Shown: positions 51,989-61,762, counted from the stretch's first letter. The stretch: DNA of 64,000 bases from an uncultured Bacteroidota bacterium (GCA_902618245.1 CACMZR010000003.1:124001-188000); one strand, 5' to 3'. Numbers and translations are program-made. Notes: generated by a model not told the origin, from the sequence alone.

Positions 51989-54217
51989 TTAAATGCCTAA
52001 CAAGTATTGAAATTTTAAAAACAATTGAGTTTGGTCTACTCTAAAAAGTGAATACATGTCATCATTAAATTCACTTAATGAGTTTTGATTGCCACCTATA
52101 TAAAAAACAGTTGATGGATTTGGATTCCATTGAATTAAGGGTTGAATAAAAAATTTTTCAGAAAATGTATTATACTCAGAAATTATTCTGATATTAAAAA
52201 AATTATTGAACTGATATCGGACAGAAAATCTTGAGATGGATCCATTGTAATAAAAGTTATCATTATCTAAATGTTTTAACCTTGCATATCTAATTGAAGG
52301 CGAAATTCTCAATTTATTACTTAGTTGTATTAATGGAATAAAGTTAAAAGTTAATTCTTTTCCTTTTTCTGGGATAGCTTCATTATAAGTTAAATCTCTA
52401 CCCACGGTTAAATTTAAATTGAGTGAAAGAGATTCACTAGGGCTACTTCGAATTACAAATCGATTGCTTTCCAAATTTCTATAATTTCGACCAAGAAAGT
52501 TTTTAAAAGCATCAAAGTCAAGGGTATAAGTTATTTCAGTATTGAATAAAGTTTTTACACTTAAAATAGCATCTACACTAATTGTTTTTAGGTAGTCTTC
52601 GTAGGTATATACTATATCTGCTTTTGTTCCAAAACTTAAAAATTGGAGAGCAGGTTTATTTGGAAATACTTGGTAAGCATGATAAAGAGTTGCCCATCTC
52701 CTATTATTTTTTACAACAAACCCAACATCTGCTTGGAAATTTGGTGAAAAGTCTCTAAAAGTTAGATAAGATCTCCATTTTTGGGTGTTTCTATAAAGCT
52801 GAAAGTAAAGAGATTTGCCATTAAAATTTTGGCTATCCAATACTACTGACCTGGCGAAAATATTATCTTCAGACTCTATCCAGTCTGCAACCGGCTCTTT
52901 GTTTAAATTGAGAAATAATTCATAAGTAAACCTTAAGTTTTTTGATAATAAAAACCAACCGTCTGTACCAAATAAATTCCCGTAGCCTCCATTTTTATAA
53001 TATCTGTTTGTAGATAAAAAACCAATGCGTGCATTTTTATTAAGAAGACGTTGATATCTTAAAACATTGACAAAAGATTCTTCTCCTTCACCCAAATAAG
53101 ATCGATCTTCACCTGCAATTTGATATATTGAATTTTGATCAAGTGCGGTTAGAAAAAACAAACGTTCTTTTTTTCCCTGACTAATTAGCTTTGTTGATAT
53201 TAATGGATTATTTATTGATCTTGAGTAAAATGCTCCGCTTACGTACTGAACGATATCAGTTCCACGATTAAAATAAGGTCTTCTTTCTGGATATTCTAAG
53301 GCCACCGCAGAATTTACATCAATTTGCGTTACATCGGCCTCTACTTGAGAAAAATCAGGATTCAAAGTCACCTCAAGAGTACTGTTCTTATTTAAATCGA
53401 CATTAAGACCTAGTCCAAAGTTAGGTTTTAGTTTTTGATATTTTATATCATCAAATAAATTGGATTTACTACCAGTGATATTTCCTGCGAGGTAAGGCAA
53501 AAACTCAACTCTTTTGTCAATTTTGATATCGTTTAATATTAGTTTATCAGTAGTTTGACATATTTGACAGGGTGCAGTTCTATCATATGTTTGGCTTCTT
53601 AGCTCTATTGGTATACCGTCTCTAAAAGTATTTCTTCTTAAATTAAAATTCCATTTTTGATTGTTCCCATTTGGAAAAGGTAATGATGCAAATGGTATTT
53701 TAAATTCAACTTGGTAGCCTTCTGATACAATTGTCCCACTTGTTTCGTGATCTACATTAAAATTTATATCATACCTATCTTCATCAGTAAGAGCATTAAT
53801 TGCTCTAGCATCCAATTGACTACCAAAGGGATTTGATACGAGAATATAATTATTTCTGCTATCTCCGTAAGTATCAAAAGCAATCCAAACAACATCGTCG
53901 CTAATCATCCCTAAGTCATCTCTAGATCTTACTGAAGCTCTAATTTCACTTGGCTTTGCATATGCATAAAAACCAATATATAGATGTGTGTCAGAATACA
54001 AAATATATGTCTTGGTTTTTTCTTTCGGGATAATATTATTTCCTGGATTTACTTCGTAATCAAGATCGACATTGATAGCGTTTTTCCATTCTTTTTCAGA
54101 TATAATACCATCTATTATAATTTGACCCTCATCGATTTTATTTGGAATAAATTTTTCCTGAGAATAATTAAATGAACTAAATAGAATTATCGATACTATG
54201 TGTAGTCTATGGAACAA
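51989..54217 (-). CDS. Secreted CBM9/DUF5916-type protein with C-terminal beta-barrel-like region (paralogue of 44690..46894)
   Basis: IDGIISEKEWKNAINVD; LNPDFSQVEADVTQIDVNSAVALEYPERRPYF. Confidence 0.87.
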   Translation of the reverse strand: MFHRLHIVSIILFSSFNYSQEKFIPNKIDEGQIIIDGIISEKEWKNAINVDLDYEVNPGNNIIPKEKTKTYILYSDTHLYIGFYAYAKPSEIRASVRSRDDLGMISDDVVWIAFDTYGDSRNNYILVSNPFGSQLDARAINALTDEDRYDINFNVDHETSGTIVSEGYQVEFKIPFASLPFPNGNNQKWNFNLRRNTFRDGIPIELRSQTYDRTAPCQICQTTDKLILNDIKIDKRVEFLPYLAGNITGSKSNLFDDIKYQKLKPNFGLGLNVDLNKNSTLEVTLNPDFSQVEADVTQIDVNSAVALEYPERRPYFNRGTDIVQYVSGAFYSRSINNPLISTKLISQGKKERLFFLTALDQNSIYQIAGEDRSYLGEGEESFVNVLRYQRLLNKNARIGFLSTNRYYKNGGYGNLFGTDGWFLLSKNLRFTYELFLNLNKEPVADWIESEDNIFARSVVLDSQNFNGKSLYFQLYRNTQKWRSYLTFRDFSPNFQADVGFVVKNNRRWATLYHAYQVFPNKPALQFLSFGTKADIVYTYEDYLKTISVDAILSVKTLFNTEITYTLDFDAFKNFLGRNYRNLESNRFVIRSSPSESLSLNLNLTVGRDLTYNEAIPEKGKELTFNFIPLIQLSNKLRISPSIRYARLKHLDNDNFYYNGSISRFSVRYQFNNFFNIRIISEYNTFSEKFFIQPLIQWNPNPSTVFYIGGNQNSLSEFNDDMYSLFRVDQTQLFLKFQYLLGI

Positions 54218-54311
54218 TTTTTAAAATAAAATAGTGCAAGTTATTGAATAAAAACAAAGTCTATATCTTTTTTCATAATTTAGATAATCAAATAATTATA
54301 AACCAATCAAA

Positions 54312-54998
54312 ATGAAAAAAATAATTTTTTTACTTCTATTTGCCAGTTCAAGTTTAATTTTTTCACAAAACATTGCATTTGAACAGGTGGCTATAAAGGT
54401 TAAGCCAGGGAGCTCTGCTCATGTTCTTAATCTTTTTAACGATTTTTATGGTAATATTGAAAAGCCTGAAGGTGTTAATATTAGGCTTTCATATTTAAAT
54501 TTTAGACCTCAAGATATAGAAGCTACTCACTATTTAACTTTTACGGGATCAATTGAAGGACTTGCAAAACTAAGAGAAATTAGAGGAGGTGATAAATATT
54601 CATTGTACAATTCAAACATGTTAAGGCATGCAGATATAATTTCTACAAGTGGTGGAACAAGTTTAATGAGAATGAATTTAGACAAAGGAAATCAACCTAT
54701 TTCTCAGGTATGGAGGTGGAGAGTTGATGATCCAGCGAGTTTTGCGTCTGAATTTACAACTCTAATAAAAGCTTTCACTCAATTAGGTTATCTTTCGTTA
54801 GGTCAAATTACCCACGGAATTGGACAGGACGGGGAATCACACTATGTATACATGACTCATAAAGATTATTCAGGAGCATTAGGTTGGGGTCCCAAAACCC
54901 AAGCCGAACAACAAGCGTTTTTAAAATTTCAGAAGGCAACTTCAAAATACTCAACATTTTTGGGTTCAGTAACAATGTCAAATATTAAAGTTTGGTAA
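54312..54998 (+). CDS. Secreted protein, member 3 of a three-copy local family
   Basis: Signal peptide MKKIIFLLLFASSSLIFSQ; SQVWRWRVDDPASFASEFTTL vs FTVWQLAVQDPATVASAFVQF in member 1. Confidence 0.85.
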   Translation: MKKIIFLLLFASSSLIFSQNIAFEQVAIKVKPGSSAHVLNLFNDFYGNIEKPEGVNIRLSYLNFRPQDIEATHYLTFTGSIEGLAKLREIRGGDKYSLYNSNMLRHADIISTSGGTSLMRMNLDKGNQPISQVWRWRVDDPASFASEFTTLIKAFTQLGYLSLGQITHGIGQDGESHYVYMTHKDYSGALGWGPKTQAEQQAFLKFQKATSKYSTFLGSVTMSNIKVW

Positions 54999-55015
54999 GT
55001 TAATTTTTAAATCTT

Positions 55016-55042
55016 TAACCCTCCAATTCGGAGGGTTTTTTA
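55016..55042 (+). terminator. Rho-independent terminator
   Basis: aaccctcca-att-cggagggtttttta. Confidence 0.85.
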
Positions 55043-55082
55043 ATATTTGAATTTAGAAAACAAATAATTTCAAATTATAAAT

Positions 55083-56399
55083 ATGCCTTTAGTAATTGTT
55101 TTTATTGGAATTTTATTTTTATTTCTCCTAATAACCCTTTTTAAATTTAACGGATTTATTTCTTTTATATTGGTAGCAATAGGAATTGGAATAGCCCAAG
55201 GAATGCAATTAAATTATATAGTTGATTCCATAGAAAATGGTATTGGAAATACATTAGGATTCCTTGTTATGATTTTAGGATTTGGAGCTATGTTAGGAAA
55301 ACTTGTTGCTGAAAGTGGTGCGGCTCAGCAAATAACTAACGGTTTAATTAAAATTTTTGGAGTTAATTATACTAAAGTAGCAGTAATGTTAACTGGTTTC
55401 ATAGTTGGAATCACAATGTTTTACTCAGTCGGTTTTGTAATTTTAGTTCCCTTAGTTTTTACTGTAGCAAAAGCAACTGGTCTTTCATTGATTGGAGTAG
55501 GATTACCTATGCTAGCATCATTATCGGTTACTCACGGATTTTTACCACCACATCCTGCCCCTTCAGCATTATCAGTAATGTTTGAAGCTGATATTGGAAA
55601 AACTCTTATCTACGGTGTCTTGCTTTCTATACCTGCAATTTTAATTTCAGGACCTTTATTAACTCGTTTCTTACCTAAAGTAGAAGCAAAGCCCCTTAAA
55701 GAGTTTATGACCACAACAGTATTTAAGCAAGACGAACTCCCTAGCTTATTTAATAGTCTATCCACAGCTTTATTGCCAGTATTATTGATTGGTTTTTCTA
55801 CTTTGATCTCACTTTTAATTCAAGAGGAGAGTATTTTATCAAAGTGTATAAACTTTATTGGAAATCCAGTTATTGCTCTACTATTAACACTTCTTTTAGG
55901 GACATACACGTTAGGTATTTCAAGAGGTAAAACAATGAATCAAATAATGAAAACCTATGCAGATGCAGTATCAGGAATTACAATGGTTCTTTTAGTTATA
56001 TCAGGTGCTGGTGCCCTAAAGCAAATTTTAATTGACAGCGGGGTTAGTGATTATATTGGTGGAATACTTGAAATATCTTCAATGTCTCCTTTATTAATAG
56101 GCTGGATAATTGCAACACTTATTCGTTTTTCTGTCGGTTCTGCTACAGTTGCAGGCCTTACAACTGCTGGAATAGTTTTACCTTTAGTTCAAAATACAAA
56201 TGTGAGTCCTGAATTAATGGTATTATCTATTGGATCGGGAAGCCTTATGTTATCGCATGTTAATGATAGTGGGTTTTGGTTATTTAAAGAATATTTTAAT
56301 TTAACCGTTAAAGAAACACTTTCCACTTGGACAATTATGGAAACAAGCATAGGAATTTCAGGACTTATTGGAGTTTTAATTTTAAACCAACTAATATAA
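55083..56399 (+). CDS. GntP family permease
   Basis: TLGFLVMILGFGAMLGKLVAESGAAQQI; THGFLPPHPAPSAL; HVNDSGFWLFKEYF. Confidence 0.94.
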   Translation: MPLVIVFIGILFLFLLITLFKFNGFISFILVAIGIGIAQGMQLNYIVDSIENGIGNTLGFLVMILGFGAMLGKLVAESGAAQQITNGLIKIFGVNYTKVAVMLTGFIVGITMFYSVGFVILVPLVFTVAKATGLSLIGVGLPMLASLSVTHGFLPPHPAPSALSVMFEADIGKTLIYGVLLSIPAILISGPLLTRFLPKVEAKPLKEFMTTTVFKQDELPSLFNSLSTALLPVLLIGFSTLISLLIQEESILSKCINFIGNPVIALLLTLLLGTYTLGISRGKTMNQIMKTYADAVSGITMVLLVISGAGALKQILIDSGVSDYIGGILEISSMSPLLIGWIIATLIRFSVGSATVAGLTTAGIVLPLVQNTNVSPELMVLSIGSGSLMLSHVNDSGFWLFKEYFNLTVKETLSTWTIMETSIGISGLIGVLILNQLI

Positions 56400-56400
56400 A

Positions 56401-56865
56401 ATGAGTATACATTTAAAAGATCGAATCAAAGCTATGAGTCTTGATTTACCTCCCGCACCCGAACCCTCGGGTGTATACCGACCAATTTTAATAGTTGAGA
56501 ATCATTTATATGTTTCTGGTCAAGGACCTGTTTTATCCGACGGGAGTCTTATGTATGGAAAGTTAGGATCTGAGCTGAATAAAGATGAAGGGAAAGTTGC
56601 TGCTAGACAGGTTGGCCTAACAATGCTTTCCACCATTATAACACACACTTCAGAATCCTTAAAGATTAAGCGTGTTATAAAAGTATTAGGAATGGTAAAT
56701 GCAACTCCAGATTTTAAACATCATCCTTTTGTTATAAATGGATTTAGTGAACTTTTTTCAGAAGTTTTTGGAGAAAAAAATGGAATTGGTGTAAGAAGTG
56801 CTGTTGGTATGAATCTTCCAAATAATATACCAGTTGAGGTTGAAGCTGCTTTTTTAATCGAATAA
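56401..56865 (+). CDS. RidA family protein
   Basis: LPPAPEPSGVYRPILIVENHLYVSGQGP; VRSAVGMNLPNNIPVEVEAAFLI. Confidence 0.9.
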   Translation: MSIHLKDRIKAMSLDLPPAPEPSGVYRPILIVENHLYVSGQGPVLSDGSLMYGKLGSELNKDEGKVAARQVGLTMLSTIITHTSESLKIKRVIKVLGMVNATPDFKHHPFVINGFSELFSEVFGEKNGIGVRSAVGMNLPNNIPVEVEAAFLIE

Positions 56866-56870
56866 TATAG

Positions 56871-57980
56871 ATGTCAATAAATAAGTGGTTTAAGGTTAAT
56901 GATGAAAGTAAAATTTTAACTCCTGGATTAATTATTTATCCTGAAAGAATAGAGCATAACATTAAATCTATGATTTCTATTTCTGGTGACGTAAATCGGT
57001 TGATTCCCCATGTTAAAACTTACAAAATGCCCTCAGTTGTTAAACTTCAAATGGACTATGGTATAAAAGAATTTAAATGTGCAACTTTTGGAGAAATAGA
57101 AATGCTAATTTCATGTAAGGTGAATCATATATTACTGGCAATACAGCCTACAAAGGAAAAAGCAATTCGATTTTTGAATCTTCAAAAAAAATATCCAAAA
57201 ATTAAGTTTTCTACACTTGTGGACAATATTGATTCTTTAAAATTGTTTTCAAATCTATCAAAATCTGCTGGTATTAAGATGAATTTATGGTTGGACATAA
57301 ATAATGGAATGAATAGAACAGGAATAATTCCAGATAAGGCGTTAGGTCTTTGTTTAGAATTATTTGAGGATCAAAATCTAAAATTTAATGGTCTCCACGT
57401 CTATGACGGTCACATTCGACATTCCTCCCTAAGTAAAAGATTAAATCAATGTAATTTAGATTTTGAAAAAGTTGAACAATTAGTAGCGCAAATAAAAAAT
57501 AAAATCGGAACGTTGCCACAAATTATTACAGGAGGTACGCCTAGTTTTTACCCTCATTCATTGCGAAAAACAAATTTATTGAGTCCAGGAACAACTCTTC
57601 TTTGGGACTTAGGATATCAGAAAATATGGAAAGAGTCACCATTTCTACATGCTGCTGTTTTGGTAACTCGATTAATTAGCAAGCCAGCTCCAAATATCTA
57701 TTGTTTTGATTTAGGACACAAGGCAGTTTCTTCTGAGATGCCATTACCAAGAATGGAAATTTTTGGTTTGGAGGGAGCATCTCATAAATCTCAGAGTGAA
57801 GAGCATCTTGTAATTGAATATAAATACCATAAAAATTTAAATATTGGTGACCTGTTTTATGCAATTCCATACCATATTTGTCCTACAGTCGCAAAATACA
57901 ATAAATCTTATGTTGTAATCAATGGAGAAATTCAGTCTTTATGGGATATCCAGGCAAGAGATTATCAATTATCTGTTTAG
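56871..57980 (+). CDS. PLP-dependent D-threonine aldolase-like (D-TA) protein
   Basis: LIPHVKTYKMPSVVKLQMDYGIKEFKCATFGEIEML; GGTPSFYPH; alanine-racemase N-fold. Confidence 0.9.
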   Translation: MSINKWFKVNDESKILTPGLIIYPERIEHNIKSMISISGDVNRLIPHVKTYKMPSVVKLQMDYGIKEFKCATFGEIEMLISCKVNHILLAIQPTKEKAIRFLNLQKKYPKIKFSTLVDNIDSLKLFSNLSKSAGIKMNLWLDINNGMNRTGIIPDKALGLCLELFEDQNLKFNGLHVYDGHIRHSSLSKRLNQCNLDFEKVEQLVAQIKNKIGTLPQIITGGTPSFYPHSLRKTNLLSPGTTLLWDLGYQKIWKESPFLHAAVLVTRLISKPAPNIYCFDLGHKAVSSEMPLPRMEIFGLEGASHKSQSEEHLVIEYKYHKNLNIGDLFYAIPYHICPTVAKYNKSYVVINGEIQSLWDIQARDYQLSV

Positions 57981-57986
57981 AGAATT

Positions 57987-59057
57987 ATGGAATTTATTTT
58001 TGACGCCCATCTTGACCTATCAATGAATGCAACTGAATGGAATCGAGATTATCGTTTGAAAACAAATTCAATTCGTAAACTTGAAAAAGGAATGAATGAT
58101 TTGCCAGGCCGAGAACTTTCAACTGTCTCTTTTCCTGATTTACGGAATGGCAACATAGGATTATGTGTTGGCACTCTTATAGCAAGATACGTTAAACCCA
58201 AAAACCCTTTACCAGGTTGGAATTCTCAAGAACAAGCCTGGGCTCACACCCAAGGGCAATTAGCTTGGTACAAGGAAATGGAATCTCAAAAGGAGTTAGT
58301 TCAAATAAATTCAAAATCTAGCTTAAAAAAACATTTAAATCAGTGGAAATCAAACCCAATTAGTACACCTTTAGGTTATGTTTTAAGTCTCGAGGGAGCA
58401 GACTCAATTATATCTATGGATCATTTAGAGCGGATGTATAATGTGGGATTAAGAGCTATAGGGCCAGCACATTATGGACCAGGGATTTATGCTTATGGAA
58501 CTGATTCTAGTGGAGGAATCGGAGAAAAAGGGAAATTATTGTTAAAAAAAATTGAAGAGCTCAAACTTATTTTGGATGTAACACATCTGTGCGATTTAAG
58601 TTTTTGGGAAACTCTTGAATTTTATCAAGGTCCGATTTGGGCAAGTCATAGTAATTGCAGAAAATTAGTTAATAATGAAAGACAGTTCGATGATTCTCAA
58701 ATCAGAATTTTAATTGATCACAATGCAGTTATTGGAATGGCATTTGATGCATGGATGATGACTCCAAATTGGGAAAGAGGAAAAACCAAACCGACTGATA
58801 CAGGGCTCTTAATTGAATCAATTGTAGATCACATTGACCATATTTGCCAAATTTCGGGAAATACAAATCACGTGATGATTGGGTCAGATCTAGATGGTGG
58901 TTTTGGAAAAGAGCAATGCCCAGAAGATTTGGATACAATTGCTGATTTACAAAAACTAGGATATATTTTAAATAGAAAAGGCTATTCAGATAATGATATA
59001 GAGAAAATATTATCCAAAAACGGAATTTTATTTTTGCAAAAAAATTTACCTAACTAG
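57987..59057 (+). CDS. M19 family dipeptidase
   Basis: DAHLDL; LSLEGADSI; ASHSNCRKL; HVMIGSDLDGGFG. Confidence 0.92.
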   Translation: MEFIFDAHLDLSMNATEWNRDYRLKTNSIRKLEKGMNDLPGRELSTVSFPDLRNGNIGLCVGTLIARYVKPKNPLPGWNSQEQAWAHTQGQLAWYKEMESQKELVQINSKSSLKKHLNQWKSNPISTPLGYVLSLEGADSIISMDHLERMYNVGLRAIGPAHYGPGIYAYGTDSSGGIGEKGKLLLKKIEELKLILDVTHLCDLSFWETLEFYQGPIWASHSNCRKLVNNERQFDDSQIRILIDHNAVIGMAFDAWMMTPNWERGKTKPTDTGLLIESIVDHIDHICQISGNTNHVMIGSDLDGGFGKEQCPEDLDTIADLQKLGYILNRKGYSDNDIEKILSKNGILFLQKNLPN

Positions 59058-59391
59058 TTTTTTAAAAAACAAACCAACTTAATTAAAAAAATATTTTGAT
59101 AATCAGTAAGTTAGAAACATTACACACCTAGAATCGAACTACCTTAGACAGTAGAAGTGTTATTCTGGTAGGGTTCATTAATTAGTCAGATTATATATTC
59201 TTTTTTAGAGAAAAATCTTAGTACATAATAAAGGGGATAAGAGAGGGTTATCGATTATGTCCTTTTAATTATATTTGCTTGCCTATTTTAAGGGTTTTTA
59301 GAGTAGCATACTCTTTAGATATTGTGATTTTTAGTCAAGAGAATAAATTTAAATGAGTAAAACCCCTGCAAGCCCTTTTAAAAAGTGCAAT

Positions 59392-59465
59392 GGTCGCGTA
59401 GCTCAGCTGGATAGAGCATCTGCCTTCTAAGCAGACGGTCATAGGTTCGAATCCTATCGCGATCA
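59392..59465 (+). tRNA. tRNA-Arg(UCU)
   Basis: Acceptor GGTCGCG/CGCGATC, anticodon loop CTTCTAA, T-arm ATAGGTTCGAATCCTAT. Confidence 0.95.
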
Positions 59466-59480
59466 CTTTAAAAGAAGTTT

Positions 59481-59507
59481 AAAACCCTTTAAATAAAGGG
59501 TTTTCTT
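59481..59507 (+). terminator. Terminator after tRNA-Arg
   Basis: aaaaccctttaaataaagggttttctt. Confidence 0.7.
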
Positions 59508-59542
59508 TATTGTTTTTAGATGAAATAAGAAAAAATTATAAA

Positions 59543-60133
59543 ATGTCATGTCTGATTAAAAATATTTCAATTTTTTTAATGACAACTTTCTTTCTATTAA
59601 AATGCTCAAGAGATGAATCAAATGAGACGACGGGAGAGATAATGTTACCAGTAATAATAAAAACTGAATCACAACTCAGAGATGAAGAATACAAAGCTGA
59701 CTCCATATATGGTAAGATTAGAAATTTAGATGATTATTGGATTGCATTTAAAACCATCGGTGAAACACAATATGGATATGACTTTGGAGAACAAGAGGTA
59801 GAGATATTTACTGATTTAACAATTGCAAGCTCCGACAGTAACAGGGATGATGCAGCTGGTATTGCTCATGGATCATGTAAAGAAGGAATTATCAAAATAG
59901 CCATTAATGCTGATTATTGGGCTGAATACTCTTTTAATAGAAGATTAATATTAATGTGGCACGAATTTGGGCATGATGTCCTTAATGCAGCACATATTTC
60001 AGATGAAAGAGCAATAATGAATACTCCACTTCCAGATGAGTATGACCTCGAGATTTTTAAAAAAGAAGAAGCTGATTTATTTAGTGGAAAAGATTTAATT
60101 CTATTTGATTGTAATGACCCTTATTTTAATTAA
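59543..60133 (+). CDS. Putative metallopeptidase lipoprotein
   Basis: Lipobox-like FLLKCS after hydrophobic stretch; MWHEFGHDVLN motif. Confidence 0.75.
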   Translation: MSCLIKNISIFLMTTFFLLKCSRDESNETTGEIMLPVIIKTESQLRDEEYKADSIYGKIRNLDDYWIAFKTIGETQYGYDFGEQEVEIFTDLTIASSDSNRDDAAGIAHGSCKEGIIKIAINADYWAEYSFNRRLILMWHEFGHDVLNAAHISDERAIMNTPLPDEYDLEIFKKEEADLFSGKDLILFDCNDPYFN

Positions 60134-60190
60134 TCTTAGTAATTTAAATTTAAAATTTATAATCTTAAAATTCATTCTCCTAAAAGTTAA

Positions 60191-61300
60191 ATGAAAATAG
60201 GTATACCTAAAGAGATCAAACCCCAAGAAGCTAGGGTAGGGCTTACCCCAGCAGGTGCATTACACCTTGTGAGTGAAGGACACCAAGTTTGCATCCAAAA
60301 AAATGCTGGTTTATTAAGTGGATTTGATGACAAGGAATATCATAAAGTAGGTTGTAAAATCGTAAGTAAAATTGAAGACATATACAATTTTGCTGAAATG
60401 ATAGTTAAAGTTAAAGAACCGATTGAACAGGAGTACAATCTAATAATGCCTAATCAATTGATTTTTACCTTTTTTCATTTTGCTTCAAGCAAAAAATTAA
60501 CTGAAGCCATGATAGCTTCAAATTCAGTTTGTTTAGCATATGAGACAGTTGAAGAAAATGGCAAGTTACCATTATTGATTCCAATGTCTGAAGTTGCAGG
60601 AAGAATGGCTACTCAAGAGGGAGCTAAATATCTTGGAAAACCTTTTGGAGGCTTTGGTATCCTTTTGGGCGGAGTTACCGGTGTAAGACCCGCAAACGTA
60701 ATGATTATCGGAGGTGGAGTTGCTGGAACTGAGGCGGCATTAATGGCAGCCGGCTTAGGAGCAAACGTTTCAATATTTGACAATAATTTGGAACGATTAC
60801 GTGATTTAGACAAAATAATGCCTGACAACGTTACTCCTATTTTTTCAAATCAACTTAATATAGAACTTGAAATCCGAAGATCACATTTGATAATAGGTAC
60901 TGTTTTAATACCTGGATCTAAGACTCCAAAATTAATTGACAAAAAAATGTTATCAAAAATGATGCATGGAACAGTTTTAGTTGATGTGGCTATTGATCAA
61001 GGGGGATGCTTTGAAACAAGTGAACCCACAACACACCAAAATCCAATTGTTATAAAAGAAGGAATTATCCATTATGCAGTAACCAATATGCCAGGAGCAG
61101 TTCCAAATACTTCAACTATAGCATTAACTAATTCGACTTTAAATTACATTATTGAACTTGCAAACAAAGGCTGGAAAAAAGCATGTCAAGAAAATTCTTC
61201 CCTTGCTAAAGGCTTAAATATAATGAATGGAAAAGTTGTTTATAAACAAGTGGCTGAGGCATTTGATTTGGATTTCACTGAAGTTGAATCACTAATTTAA
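60191..61300 (+). CDS. ald: Alanine dehydrogenase
   Basis: MKIGIPKEIKPQEARVGLTPAG; ALTNSTLNYI; DVAIDQGGCFETSEPTTH. Confidence 0.97.
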   Translation: MKIGIPKEIKPQEARVGLTPAGALHLVSEGHQVCIQKNAGLLSGFDDKEYHKVGCKIVSKIEDIYNFAEMIVKVKEPIEQEYNLIMPNQLIFTFFHFASSKKLTEAMIASNSVCLAYETVEENGKLPLLIPMSEVAGRMATQEGAKYLGKPFGGFGILLGGVTGVRPANVMIIGGGVAGTEAALMAAGLGANVSIFDNNLERLRDLDKIMPDNVTPIFSNQLNIELEIRRSHLIIGTVLIPGSKTPKLIDKKMLSKMMHGTVLVDVAIDQGGCFETSEPTTHQNPIVIKEGIIHYAVTNMPGAVPNTSTIALTNSTLNYIIELANKGWKKACQENSSLAKGLNIMNGKVVYKQVAEAFDLDFTEVESLI

Positions 61301-61304
61301 GGGT

Positions 61305-61757
61305 ATGGAATTTACTCCGTTTGGCATCAACCTTTACACTTTTTTTAATTTACCTTCTGCATGGTGGTGTGGTGTAAGAGTAAAAAAAATTTCAAGTAAA
61401 CATTGTAGTACAAAAGTAAATTTGAATTGGATTAATAAAAACCCTTTTAAATCAATTTTTTGGGCTATTCAGGGAATGGCCGCAGAGCTTTCTACAGGGG
61501 CTTTGATAATGAAGGCATCAAAAAGTTTTAAATGTGATATTTCAATGCTTGTGATTAATAACAAAGCAACTTTCACAAAAAAAGCGAAAGGACAAATTGT
61601 TTTTTCATGTGATGATGGAGAAGCTGTTGATAAAACATTCACTAAATTGTTAAAAACAAATAAATCTCAAACCTTATGGCTTCAAGCAAAAGGTGTTGAT
61701 AAAGAAGGTGATATTGTATCAACCTTCGATTTTGAATGGACCCTTTTACTAAAATAA
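61305..61757 (+). CDS. DUF4442-like (hotdog-fold) protein
   Basis: LPSAWWCGVRVKKISSKHCSTKV...MAAELSTGALIM. Confidence 0.78.
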   Translation: MEFTPFGINLYTFFNLPSAWWCGVRVKKISSKHCSTKVNLNWINKNPFKSIFWAIQGMAAELSTGALIMKASKSFKCDISMLVINNKATFTKKAKGQIVFSCDDGEAVDKTFTKLLKTNKSQTLWLQAKGVDKEGDIVSTFDFEWTLLLK

Positions 61758-61762
61758 ATTCT

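Noticed and set aside
61736-61762. Nine-residue extension of the flavin oxidoreductase
   Set aside because: It overlaps the DUF4442 gene end; ATG at 61763 fits the spacing and family start better.
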